The translations under genes and the position numbers were made by a program. Shown piece by piece: positions 24,942 to 37,146 of a stretch of 64,000 nucleotides of DNA. Within the stretch, counting starts at the first letter, position 1; each line of letters begins with the position of its first letter. The DNA is taken from positions 805,867 through 869,866 of the forward strand of contig KB445795.1 of the NCBI GenBank assembly GCA_000320605.2. Direction: 5' to 3'. The notes under the pieces are model-generated. The model was not told the origin of the DNA. It did no database searches and was given only the letters and a program-made list of their open reading frames with translations. The DNA comes from Gelatoporia subvermispora B (lineage: Eukaryota; Basidiomycota; Agaricomycetes; Polyporales; Gelatoporiaceae).

Positions 24942-26675
24942 TTAGCGGGAATCTTCCCTCCCCCCTGCAGTATGCAACATCACCCTGGGAATATGTCGTT
25001 GTGTTGAGTGCTGGGCGACTCCCTCGCTGTGTACAGAGATTTGGGGACATGTTTCCGGCAAGGAGATGACACGCTTGAAGCGGTCGTCGTGCATCCGAGA
25101 AGCTGGTAACTCTGCAATGGACAGACCGGGAATGCTGGCCGGCAGTACGAATTCCTCGTGGTTCCATCCTTCGGTCATCTTGGGGTACGGCGTGGTAGGG
25201 TGTGGAGCCTGTCATTGGCAAGTGAGTCGGACGTTATTTCTCTACACAGGAATACTTACACGGTATCTGCGTTGCTCTATCTGCGTCCAGTCAATTTTCC
25301 TCATAAATGGATGTCGGCGGATGTAGAGATTCTGAAAGCGCCCTTTATGCCAGACACACGTTGTACCCTTGCGCTGATTCCAGTCTTCCTGGAGCATTGT
25401 ATTGAGCAGGTGGCCCAGAGAGGGAATAACGTCCAGATTGTCTCGCAACCAAAGAATTGGCCGATCTCTGGCCCGGCGGGCAACAAGTCCATCAGGTGCA
25501 TCCACTGGCTTCAATGCCTTTGTGCGGGGTTATCAGTCGTCGTTGCTGTTACGTTGCTATTAAGTACAAACACTCACTGATGTCTTGGTGGCCAACTCAA
25601 TGCACGACAAAGCCACTGCCCACCAATCGATATCCCAACGATGTTTGTGTTCCATGGGTATCGGAGAGTTTTTGTGAGCCGCGACCTCCGGGGAGTGGTA
25701 CAGCTCGGTACCATGGCCTGTGTCCTTCCATTCATCTTCGTCGTCGATGCGAGCAGCAGTGCCGAGGTCGCACAACTGCAAATAGCCGTCTGGACCAACG
25801 ATGAAGTTAAGCGGCTTTATGTCTCGGTGGACAAATTTGTGTTCGTGGAGAAATTCGACTGCAATGGTCATATTTGCCAAGTAAAATCGCACGTCCTGTA
25901 GGGTGAGGTTTTGCAATTTGGTAACGTGACCATGGAGGCATTTCCCTGGGACAAGTTCAAGCAGCAGGTAGGTGTTCAGCGGATCAGTGAAAGCGTCGAG
26001 TATTCCAGTAATGAATGGATGCCAAGGAAGTCGCACAAGGGCACGACGTTCGTTGTGCTTCGCTGAGATTACGTGATCGGCCAGGTGGCATTTCTGGGAG
26101 CAATGTCAGTGAGTGAGAATCCACGGCGGAGAGCTAGTACCGTCTCGTCTATAATCGTCTTTTCTTTCTCGATAGCCTTGATGGCGTACAGAGGGTCTTC
26201 CTTCATGCGGCGACGCCCCGCTTGTATTCGGTTGCGTCGCTCTTGCACCTTGACACGTACAGCCATGACGGAGCCAAATCCCCCGCTGCCTGATACAAGT
26301 TGGCGTGACGTGGATAGTGTCTCAAGTCTCTCAACATCAATTGGCCGACTGGAACTTACCCAAAGCTCGAATGGTCTCAAGATCAGCCAGTTCTAAGGGC
26401 CGCCGTTGCACATATTGATCTCCAGGCCGTGCTTGCCGAGATTGTGCGTTGCTATCATCACTGGTATTTTTCGAGGCCGTGTGTTGCGGAGAACACTGTC
26501 TGCCCTGTCCGGTTGTCAATTTCGATGCTGGAGATATCTTTTGCATGTCTCGTACGTCAGCGCTTGCGTCGGGTTGCGCGGATGATTGACTCGTTCGGGA
26601 AGCAGGTCCGTTCCGATGATTTCTGGAGATTGGAGAGTGGCGGCGAGCAGCCAGTTTTGAACGCGTGGCAGGCAT
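24942..26675 (-). CDS. AGC-like serine/threonine protein kinase
   Basis: Five exons. A disordered N-terminus of about 100 residues (MPATRSKLAARRHSP...) leads into the glycine loop LGSGGFGSV, formed across an intron. The ATP-binding lysine lies in LYAIKAI, and the alpha-C Glu is probably in DETHNERRAL. The catalytic loop is VHRDIKPLNFIV. The metal-binding motif is DLG rather than DFG (LCDLGTAA), and the activation segment ends GTELYHSPEV in place of the canonical APE. After the C-lobe come HPFMRKIDWTQIEQRR and then a tail with EEFVLPASIPG, which resembles an AGC-kinase C-terminal tail. No regulatory domain is visible. The specific family (NDR, PKA-like or another) is not clear. An in-frame Met at 26717 could be the start instead. 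The last exon ends GGREDSR. Confidence 0.85.
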
Positions 26676-26717
26676 GTCCGCGAAGCAGTGGCGCTGTGGC
26701 AAACAAATGTGAAGCAA

Positions 26718-27114
26718 ATGAGATAGCTCTGGCTATAGATTGGTATAGGTGTAGAGGTTTGGGAATGTGAAGGATGAGTGGCAAAAAGTGGTGGGTGAGA
26801 GCAAACGTGAGTGTCAAGTGAGGTGGCCGAAGTTGGATTGAATTGTTCTTAGGGCAGTGGCCCATCGGACGCGCTTTGGCCTTGTTCAGCCACAGCGACG
26901 AAAGCGAAACAAGAAGTCGCCGGCCCAGAACGGCCCGAGACTGCGACGCGTCAAATTCAAGTCGAACTCACTGCCACCGGACAATGCGAAACGCATGCAT
27001 GTGGCACGAAGGGCAAACACACATATACGATGAAATAATTCGTGAAATACTATTATATACGTGACCTTTCCACAACTTGGTCGATCATGCCGTAATCTGA
27101 TTCATAAGATAGCA
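26718..27114. other. Intergenic, kinase promoter and STT4 3' flank
   Basis: Upstream of the kinase and downstream of STT4. No gene or motif beyond short open frames. Confidence 0.4.
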
Positions 27115-30100
27115 CTACTTGTATGGAATCCCTATAACGCGGGGTTTAGCTCTGCTTTTAGGCAAACTTATTCAACTTACCGTTCTGAATCTATTGTGAA
27201 GCAATTGTGAGTCAAACACGCGATGCCAGAGTGGCGGCCACGCACCCTTTGGAACTCATCATAGGCAGTGCTCCGGACATTCTCGTGGGCGTTGCGGACA
27301 ATGCCCATCATGAATTCCGCAGCTTGGCGGTCGTTCAGATCAGGAGCAAAGCGCTCCCGTAGTCGCCGTATGGTCGGTTCCCCCTTGAAAGAAGGCAAGC
27401 TGGTGTCCAGCATTAGCTGCACAGTGCTAACAAGCTGATCTGCGTGTGGCCGAATGGCTAAGAACGCCTTGACGGTCATTTGTTGGAACAGCTGGTAGCC
27501 TTGCGAGTAGCGACCACCCATCAGGACGACCATCTCATGCGTCAACTTAAAAGAGTTCGGCTCGAATTTGACACCCTGTATGCCCAAAGTTAGAGCCTGT
27601 CAGAAACCAAAAATCAAAGAGCTTGACGCACTCCTGGCCGTATTCACAGCATCCCGAAATCAGCCAACCAGCAGGAGCATCATTAGAGCGAGGCAACTTA
27701 TCTATGTCAAATAGGAAGCCAAAATCTGAATCAAGATGTGAGATTTTGATGGAAATGACGGTCAGAAATCGACTCACCAATATGTACGATGTGTCCTTCG
27801 CCGTCGATCATGATGTTGCCATTGTGTCGGTCCTTAACCTGCAAGATGTAGCATACCACAGAATACGCGGCCATCGACTGGATAAAGTTCAGGCGAGCTT
27901 TTTGAAAATCGATAGTGTCCTCTCCTCCATATTTAGCCACGAAGAAATCGAGAAGGTCGTTGACTTTCGCACGACCCATTTCATCTCTCGAAGTAGCGTT
28001 TGGCACAACATCGATGACACCACACTGTCACAGTCCGCTTTGAGTATGGATGCTCTAATTGACTCGAGTCGTTTTGAAGCACTCACGCCCGGTGCAGTGG
28101 CCGTAACGCGGTATGGATAGAGATATAGAGGTAGACCAACGCTTGTAAATATGTTCTTGAACATAGCGATAACCTGGAGTGCCAGGACGTCCTGTCGACA
28201 ATCATCTCCGACTTTGAAGATCGCTTGCTGCCAGATGTCGTATTCCTCGATAGTTTCTTGCCCTTGACCTTCTGCCGCGAAGAGATTCTCGGAGTTGATG
28301 TCGACGAGGATCCGAGCCTTTCGGACCTTGAAAGTAGCCATGAATGGGGCCTGAAACCACAGAATTAGAAAGCTTCTACACCATGAGAGGCTGGTATCAG
28401 ACCTTGGCGTGGCTCTGTAATGGTCGTCCTGATTTCTTGTCGATATCAACGACATTGCCGTCAGGGTTACTTGGCAGATAGACCCCAACTTCGACCTGAA
28501 TTTTGGCCATTTCCTCATCGATTTTGGCCTAGGAGATGTCAACTCAGGTGACTACGCGCTTATATCGCGTCGCCTACCTTCTTCTCCGGCTTTGTCTTCT
28601 TGATGAATGGCTTCAATTTGCCGGAGATGGAGGTAACCTCGTTGAAGAATCCGAATTCTTTATCATAGAAGGCCTTAGCCTCGCCGGACAGAGAGTTAAC
28701 AACCATGTCTATCATAGAATCCAAGATGGGTTTCATCGGATCCTCCTGCACCCGGTGAGTAAGGGATAAAGTTATGATGACCGTTGATACGTACCATTTC
28801 TCCTGCGTCATCCTTGTAGCAGTTAGCTTTCATGTTCCAGATGATTTGATGGCAGAACAACTGCGAAATCTTGGCAGTCTCCAAGATAAATTGCGAAACA
28901 TATCCTGGAGACGACGTAAAGCATCGCATCATCACAGGGTAATGAAAATGCGTACCGAGTTCGTCGTAACGCAATGCTTGCACAATCTGGGGCACGAAGA
29001 AGAATGTCAGCTCGACCGGGTGTTCCTCCAAGACTCTATGCGCATATTGCAATATGAGCGGTTCCGTGTTGTACCTCTTTTCAAAGAAGGTGACAGCTAA
29101 AACGGGCGGAACAGGAGCCCACAACAACAGATACTGGCACAAACGAATTCAGTAACCATCACTTTCCGAATATGGAACTTACCTTGAGGTCGCGTCTGAC
29201 CGCAGTATCAAGCTTGTCGCCGACGAGGAAATGCAACGCCTCCGGTATTTGGAGGGCGCTGTGAGGGCTGGAACGGACCAACCGACCCACTTCAGCTTGT
29301 ATACTTGGATGATGGAAGCGTTCGGCGAGGAAGACGGCAATCGCCGGATCGATATCCCATACTTTGCGCACTGTACTGATCCATGCGCTCTGTACTTTCG
29401 GTCAATATTCAAGTCCAGTCGGCGAGTTTGTCTGCCTCACATCTAACATTGCCTTCTCTAGAGTATTGATGTGGTCGCTACCGCGCCTTGGGTCATTGAG
29501 TGGGTTCGCCCATACTGATAAGCGAGAGATCTCGTGCTCCACGAGCAGCTTCAGCGGTAGATTCAAGTTCTTTAGGGAGATCACATATTCTTGGGGAATA
29601 TATGAGAAGGCTTATGGAAGGGACAGGCGCAGACATACGAGAGCTTTGAGGCGTTAGCTGAGGATTGTAAAGGCTTGTAACAGCAGTGCGGCCACGGATA
29701 AGGTCAGCTTGCAGGAAAGCCAGGAATTCTGAGAGCTGCCTGATGTCGGAATCGAGCTGAACGCGGTTTGCACCGTAAGACCATCTAGTGTAGTGTTAAG
29801 CCTGTTATCGACATATGTAGAGATCGACTTACTGGGGGCGCACAGAAAACCACGAGTACGCAGTTCGATATAGCTGATATCGAAGGAGATGTTCCCGGTA
29901 CAGATCCAGATCGGAACCCTTGAGGATCTCTAAGCCAAACAGGAGCAAAGAGAATCGCGCCTCCCGTGCCAGCGGATGAGTGCTGGTGGTGTCACCAGAT
30001 CGTTAGTCAGCGTCACAAGAAAGATAATATGTCTTTACCTCATCTGTTTATGTGCACGAGCAGATGCTAGAGCGATGCGTTGGAAGAGTAGCATAAGCCC

Positions 30101-33100
30101 GGGTCTGAGATACCTAGCAGCTTGCATGCGGCTGAACAATAGTTGTATGATGAGCACATGCGGTGTCAGTAGCGAGCTAGCACTGTGAGCGCCTCGGTCA
30201 ATAATATGTTTGTCTGTCGGGCTATATTCGACAGGGTGGACGAATGGATCTGCATAGCTTCTCTGAAGTTAGTGTCCGTTCAATACTAACGACAAGATGG
30301 ACGTACTTAAGTTTACGTGAGAACATCCCCTTCTCATGCTTGATCGTGAGGATCCATGCTGAACTCAGCTCCGCCATCAGGGCTACTTCGTAATCAGGTT
30401 TCTCTGAGATGACCCATGTCCATGTCTCAATGCCCGCCGATATAGCAGACTGTGAAAATGCTTCAAATGGCAATGCAACCAGATAGTGCACCAGCTCGTA
30501 GTCACACTAAATTTTGATCAGGTTGAAACTCGTAAAGCGAATGTGACAAACGGACCATATCCATGAATATGAGAGTGGACGCGCAACGGAAAAGCAGATG
30601 CTTCAGCCCACGAACAGTGATAGTGCCGCGTTTCTCTCTGACGTCTTGCATAATTTCAGTCATCTTGGCCTTCAGCGATGCGATTTCATGATATGGGACG
30701 TGTCCTCTCATATGTACTCCCTGTGGTTGAGAGGCTGAGGGAAGGTGAGTCACGACAACCACCACTACGGTGCGGTCGAAATTACCATCAGGTTGAGCTA
30801 ACCGGTAGCCAGATACCTCACCCGCAAAGTAGCCCTTTGATGCAATCTGACTCGCGATCAACTTAGCGCGATCGAGCTCCCAGTGGGACAGAGTTGACAG
30901 CGAGGCTACAGATCACTATCAACATATTTCTTCGGGAGATGATGATCGTATCCACCTAGCTTGCGATTGATGGGTCCGACTGCCTTGCCATACTGCAGTG
31001 CGAGAGATGCACCGAGTTCTGATGATTCAGTCAGGCTCATCACCTGATTGACTGCTAGGTATTTCTGGATAGCAATTGAAGGGCCACCTCTAGATTTAGA
31101 TATCGTCGTATTGAGAAACATACCTGCAAAGTCGCGTGCAGCTCAAGCGGTGCACGGCTAAGGGCCAATTCGAACCATATGCTGGAGTCATGCTGCAAGT
31201 TTGCCAGCATCTCGTTCCGTGCGGCATAGTTGTCTGGTAATTGTAGCGTGATATCGGCACGATCCGACCGGAACGCATAGGTAGGATTGTCCTACAATAA
31301 GTGAATATGGATATCTTACAGGTTATTCATCGTGATCTTAGCTACAACTCACCTCGTCAGTATATTGATTCTCGCAGGCTCTCCGCAGTAGAGTGAGCAC
31401 CTCAAGGATGGCGAACACCAGCGTGGGGTCGCACATGAGAGAAGGGAATGAGGTGATGAGGCGATTGAGATATCGTGCTGCGATATCTCGTGCTTTCTGT
31501 ATCCGGTGTGTACTGGAAGTCAGTAAGGTACGGAGTTCGCGTGATAGATCTTCAGGAAGCGATTGTCTTGCTGCCTGCCCATTCAACTCGGACACTGAAT
31601 CTCGAATGACCTGTAATCAACGTCGATCAGTCGCAGTCACTGTTTCACGGGCGTAGATGTCACTTTTTCGGCGATTGCTTCCATACAATTGAAAAGACCG
31701 GTGTTGTTGTTGAGCCCGTTATTCGCGAAGTAGTTGACGAGAGAGGCAGGAAGACCAAGAGCAGACCGCATGGCTTCGATATCATGCATGCTGAGCAAGA
31801 AAATAATTTGTCCTGGATTGAGATTCCTCGTTTCGCTCAGCCGCTGAGGTATGAGCTTCGTGAGGAGGGCGCGGTGAGTGGCGATGACCTACAATGATTG
31901 GTGAGTCTACGGATGCTGTTATACAATGCAACACTGACTGTATCGACATATTCCTGGCGGATAACAGTGTTGTATTCGAGGTCGCTGACAATTGTATCGT
32001 TCGATTCCATCACCAATGAAGGAGTCTTCATCGCGATGCGAGCTAGAGCAGGACGCTGCCATTCCAGTGCGGAGTGGTTCTTATCATCCGCAGCAAAACG
32101 GAAGAGCGTGCACAAGAACCACATGTTACGGAAGAGGGTAACTACTCCAGCTGGTGCATCGGCCTCAGGATGATAATCTGATTGAGTGAGTAGGGCATCG
32201 ATAGGTAACAGTAGCGATCCCAGTTGCTCTACCATGTCTTCTGTCTATACATGGGTTCGATCGATATGAGCCAAGGACACGTGTTATACGCAACCACATT
32301 ACCTTAGCATGATGATTCTGGATGGCTAAATTCTGAACGGCGACTCCCTTGTCGGAGAAAAGTGTGAGTAGCTCGATGAGGTACACCGTATACAACTCTG
32401 GCCGACGGCGCAGTTCCTGAGCGAGTCTTGTCTGGGCGGCGAGCACCTATATAGCGTCTCAGATCCATTCGCATCACACATATAAGCTCTATGGAGATCT
32501 ACCATGTTGTTCGAGTACCTAGGGTCATCCAGATGCGCAGAGCAGTTGATACCCGAGAATGCTCGAATAACCTCAGCAAAAGATGCCTCAGGCGCTGCCA
32601 GTGCGAGATCGACCAAGTTGTATGCGATGGCTGCCTCAACTGTTGGCTCAGCGGATCGGAGTCGTTGAAGAAGCATCGATATAGTTAGTCGTATGACCTC
32701 CCTCGGGCCATCAGCAGGGAAGGGAAGCTTTAAGTGTAGATGATACTCACTTCTTCCGACTTGAACTCGAGAGCTAGCCTTGTCGCGACCGAAATAGTGC
32801 TAATGCCAACTGTACGCTTCTCATCGTCTGAGAGGCCTCGCAAGCCCGTATCCATCGAGTTAACGGTAGAGTAATCTGCTGAGCCACCCAACACGGGCAT
32901 TAACAGGCCGGATGTGTCCTGAGGGTCTTTGCTCGTGGCAGCTATGCAGTTGAGCAGAGAGTACATGTACGACATAACAAGATCATCCCCCGGGGCCAGC
33001 TAGAGGATAGTTAGCCAAGGACCAGTGGATTGGGCTTTAGCTTACGTCAATGCAAAGCGCCAGACATTTCGCAGCTGCGACGAGTGGTGGCGGAGTCCTC

Positions 33101-34981
33101 GTTCCTGTAACAAACTCGAACTCGAAGATAGACAGAGGAGACGTCACGAAGCGACGTAGGTGGTTGGCCATGCTCAGTGCGGTATCAGGGAAACTGCGTC
33201 ACTAAGTCAACACATGATGCCAATAAATGCAGCATGACGTACTTCCTAACCAGCACTGCTGTTGCCTTGAGGGCCGCTTCCCTCACCATGTTGTCACACA
33301 TAGGAGCAGATGTGCTGAGAAGAAGTTTTACGCGCGAATAGAGATCTTTGTCGAGTTCTCCAAGGGCAACTGAACAAACAGCAGCGAGTTTCTGTCACAT
33401 AGTCAATGATGCGGTCACGAAAGTATTACACAGAAGACGGGGCACACCAGACTTTCGGACATGGTTTCCCAGGCATAGCTGTCCTCAGACGGCTCGAAGT
33501 CCATATCTTCGACTTGTCCGAGTAGATCACTGAAGGACCGCATCGCATTCTCCAGCGTAGTCTTGAGGTGGGCGCGGTACGTTGGCTCAGTAAAGATTGC
33601 ATCGCGGGATGATGTCCTCGACAGAATTTGCCAGGCTTTGTTGGCAGCAGCAGCTTCCGTCAAGGCAGGGGATAGTGTATCAGTTGATGCATGCGACCGC
33701 CCGAGAGCCTGAGCAAGGATTGTCCACAAGGCTTCCGTTACGCAGCACACAATGAAGTAGCCATTCAGTGGCCTCCCTCGAGAGATATAGCGCAATACCA
33801 ATGTGGAGATGAAGTTGACTTGGTCAATATCCTCCTCTTCGGTGGGGACAGCGTCAATCAGCAGACGATTCAGACGATCGACTGCTTCAACTGCATAGAG
33901 CGCGTTCAGATGGTCGGAGAGCTCAGACCACTCCTGCGGTGACCAGTTGAAGGACGTAGAGATGATAGCCCTGTAGAAACCATGGAAGGCTGGGGCAAAC
34001 TGGGTGAGGACGTCGACAGCTGATTGAGGTTAGCTTGAGCATGAGAAACTGTGTAAAGATTGCTCACGCTCTCCGCTCTGCACCTGTGTTACGACACGGG
34101 CACAAAAGTTCACTATCGCTCTGGTGGCCTGCTCTCGGTACTCTTGGTGTGACGACGCGACGCGTAGCAGGGCAGTGACAGTTGCGAAGACCAGTTGGTC
34201 GGGTAAGGCCCATTCTGAGTAATCGTTCAGTCGTGGTCCTTCTAGAATGTCAGTATCAACAACGTACCTTCCCAGGTAAGACATCGGTCGAAGTCAATGT
34301 ATGCCACGTCGCGGAGGATATCAACAAGTACGGGTAGGGTATCATTCACATGCGCGTCCGGAAGGTTGAGTGCGAGTTCGGCGAATCCAATGTTGCATTG
34401 CACCCGAGAGTTGGACTGACATATTGTTATGGCATATCAACAAACAACACATACTAGGGCTCACCATGAATACTCTCTCCCCTTCCTCGGCATCTTCATT
34501 CTCGGAGCTTTCAGGGATTGCTCGTGTCTCCACCTTCGAAGTCACCAGCTCAACAGCAGTGCTGACATCGTTCTCTTCTTGGTTCCCCTTTGACTCTCCG
34601 ACATTGGATGCGAGGTCAGACAGTATCAGTCTGCGGATATTGAGCTCAAGGCTGCGGAGGCATTCAGAGTTCGGTCAACAACGCTGGCAAGATTAGCTCT
34701 CACCAATCCATTAGCAATGCTGTAGTCAAGAATATAGGTAATGTAAATCTGAATCAGATATCAGAAGGTTTCCAAGCGAGACTAGCTCAGAGGAAGCTAG
34801 CTCCGAAAGTGTAGAACTAGTGTAGACGATAGCCGTGTAATGCTTCGTCCGCGGGGACGCGCCACCACTACCAGCGCTACAGTGAGATTACGATCTGAGC
34901 GTCATCCAGTACTTACTGTGTGTAGGTTGTGTGAGCGCTAGCTGGGCTAGAATATTGACGAAATTTCAATCGGTCATGCAT
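27115..34981 (-). CDS. STT4: Phosphatidylinositol 4-kinase STT4 (PI4K type III alpha)
   Basis: Makes phosphatidylinositol 4-phosphate at the plasma membrane. The C-terminal catalytic domain is clear: QAIFKVGDDCRQDVLALQ with the ATP-binding lysine; PYRVTATAPG; then VKDRHNGNIMIDGEGHIVHI, which holds the catalytic DRHNGN loop; then FGFLFDI; then the activation region and FKLTHEMVVLMGG. It ends IQNGIPYK, the expected PI4KA/STT4 end, formed from two small terminal exons. Upstream are the PI3Ka-like helical region and PH-like region (EVGVYLPSNPDG, SHAKAPFMATFKVRK), and a long helical N-terminal half. The first exon MHDRLKFRQYSSPASAHTTY splices to HAGSGGASPRTKHYTAIVY. The second intron near 34.76 kb is hard to place because no strong donor is visible. 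More than 25 exons, about 1,900-2,000 residues. Confidence 0.93.
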
Positions 34982-35107
34982 TTTTGGCGTACCACGCACT
35001 GCAGGCGCATACGAAGGATCTCCTATGCATAAATTTACTACATATGTCAAAAGAAGGCTAGCTAATACAGCGACACATGAATCCAATGTAGCATATTTAT
35101 CGGAGTC

Positions 35108-36911
35108 CTATACAGCATCCCAGCTACGGACAAATGCCATTCGGACCCATTGTGGATCTGAGTGTACATTGGCAGGACGCTTGTGTTTCCAAGAAGTGAT
35201 GTTCCAGTGAAAATCTGCCAGTACCTTGTCCGGTTGATCTGGACAGCTTAACACAAGCCTAGGCAAGTACCACTTGGTATGAGGTTGTATGGTTACTCTG
35301 GCCGACGAGCCGGGGCAGTTCAAGGCGCCGACAACATGGTCGGGTAAAACGGCAGGGTCCAGTTCTATACCGAATCTGTTATCCCAAAGAATTTCCAATG
35401 GTAATCTACCGGCCACGTAGTCGGTGATGTCCAATACCAGAGCGTCTGACTTGTCCTTCCTGAGGTGGATATTCTTCAAGAAAGGCGGTGCTCTCTGTAC
35501 GAGCCACAGGGGCTCCCCATTCGTGAGGTCTTGACCTTGTTCTTTCACGAGACCGTCGGATCTCAGAACGTGAGGAACCCAGAGCACGTCGCTTCCGCTA
35601 GAGAACGATCTGCGTATTTTTTTATCTTCGTAACCCCACGCCTTCGACACGGCATGGTCGAGATGGGTTCTGCTTCCGCCAACTTCCGCCGAGAGAGATC
35701 CCCACGGCCTTGGTGAAACGAAGCGTAGAACCCGACGTACTAATGCTCTGCGTACATCACCATCGGTGATCTTGAGCAGTTCTTTGGATGGCAGAAGCAG
35801 TGTAGATGGCGGCGATGGCAGAACACTCTGATTTATCCAGGTGGTCACTGAGAAAAACGACGAGCTACCGTCAGCACATACAACCCGTCTGTGAAAAAGG
35901 AATGACCTTGATCATCAGTTGACTGCGCTCGTTGAGCGAGCACAGAGACAGCTTCCCATACGTTGCCATGACGTTCCGATCTCGCCGCCAAGTCTCGGAG
36001 GGTTCGAAGAGCTTCCCGAAGATGTGGAAATTCGTCAAGCATGGCGCCTCCCGTGATAGCGGAACTCTCGTGATTCCCTGTCCCGTTGATGAGATGACGA
36101 ATGGCATTGCGGATGGTCAGATCAGGCTGGAAGTTCGTGGGGTCATTGGTATACGGAAGGCAGTTAGCCTCACACGTTGCCAGGATTCTGCCCTGGAAGA
36201 TAAGCAGTTTGTCATGCAGGAAGCCACTATACAAGGTGGCTCACCTTGGAGACACCCAAAAGCGGTCGAACAATCCATCTCCGCATGCCTTCTAGGCCGA
36301 AATCAGCCAGTGGTGTTGCCTCTCCCATGCCCCATCTCCGAACAGGCCTAATGCCTGCAAGCCCATGACTGCCGCTGCCTTTCGCCAGCCGCATCACAAC
36401 GGTCTCGACCTGATCGTCGGCATGGTGGCCGTATGTAATTGCTTCCGCCCGGGATTCAGACATGGCGCGGAAGAGTGCATAATGTCGAGCGTACCGCGCT
36501 ATCTCTTCAATGGGAGCGCCTGCAGCGGGACGGGGTGGAAATGGTGGGGCCCCCCACTGGACCTTTGTGACGAGGTGCTTCACACCCAGTGTCCGGGCCG
36601 TTCCCTCAGCGACCTCTGCCATTGTGACAGACGGTTTCTGCAGGTCGTGATTAACATGGACAGATACCACCTCTGATGGTAATTCGTCTCTATCGACGGT
36701 GTTCTTGAGTAGAGTAGCAAGCAAATATAGGAGACAGGTCGAATCGGGCCCTCCAGAGTTCGCAACGGCTGCGGTGATCTTGGTGAGACAGGTGGCGCCG
36801 AGGAGAGGAGTTTGGCCTCATACCAAGTACCGGCGGCCAGCCTCTAGGGGGTGTGCATTGACGAAAATAGTGCAGAAATTCTTCACCAGAGATGGGAAGA
36901 ATAGGCGGCAT
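35108..36911 (-). CDS. tRNA(Ile)-lysidine synthetase (TilS family)
   Basis: ATP-pyrophosphatase that in bacteria converts the wobble C of tRNA-Ile(CAU) to lysidine; fungal members are thought to act on mitochondrial tRNA. MPPILPISGEEFLHYFRQC opens the protein. The PP-loop AAVANSGGPDSTCLLYLLA follows the second junction. Next come VHVNHDLQKPS, EIARYARHYALF, ITYGHHADDQVETVVMRL and GSHGLAGIRP, then RWIVRPLLGVSK and LPYTNDPTNFQPDLTIRNAI, all characteristic of the TilS catalytic domain. The last 240 residues are less conserved and may be the tRNA-binding region. No obvious presequence is seen, but the N-terminus is short. Head to head with the YTH gene, 235 bp apart. Confidence 0.9.
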
Positions 36912-37146
36912 TGACAGATTTAACTAGCTGAGATGTTGCTTAATGATGCGGAAGCGACATGAGAGTTGAGCGAGGAATTGAGAGGATATGTTTTGCCGGA
37001 AAAGCGGACGGCGTGGCCGGCTGAGCTCGTGCACACGGGAACACACCGCCAACGCGGCAACGAGGCTCTGCTCGGTTTTCTAATCGCCTTTTCTTTCCAT
37101 ATACTCGCTTCCTCCTCCTTTCAATCTTTCCTCTGCACGACTCACC
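36912..37146. promoter_or_regulatory. Divergent promoter, TilS and YTH genes
   Basis: The two start codons are only 235 bp apart on opposite strands. A pyrimidine-rich tract (about 37080-37140, rich in TCCTCC and CTTTC) leads into the YTH start, as is common before highly transcribed fungal genes. No TATA box is obvious. Confidence 0.6.
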
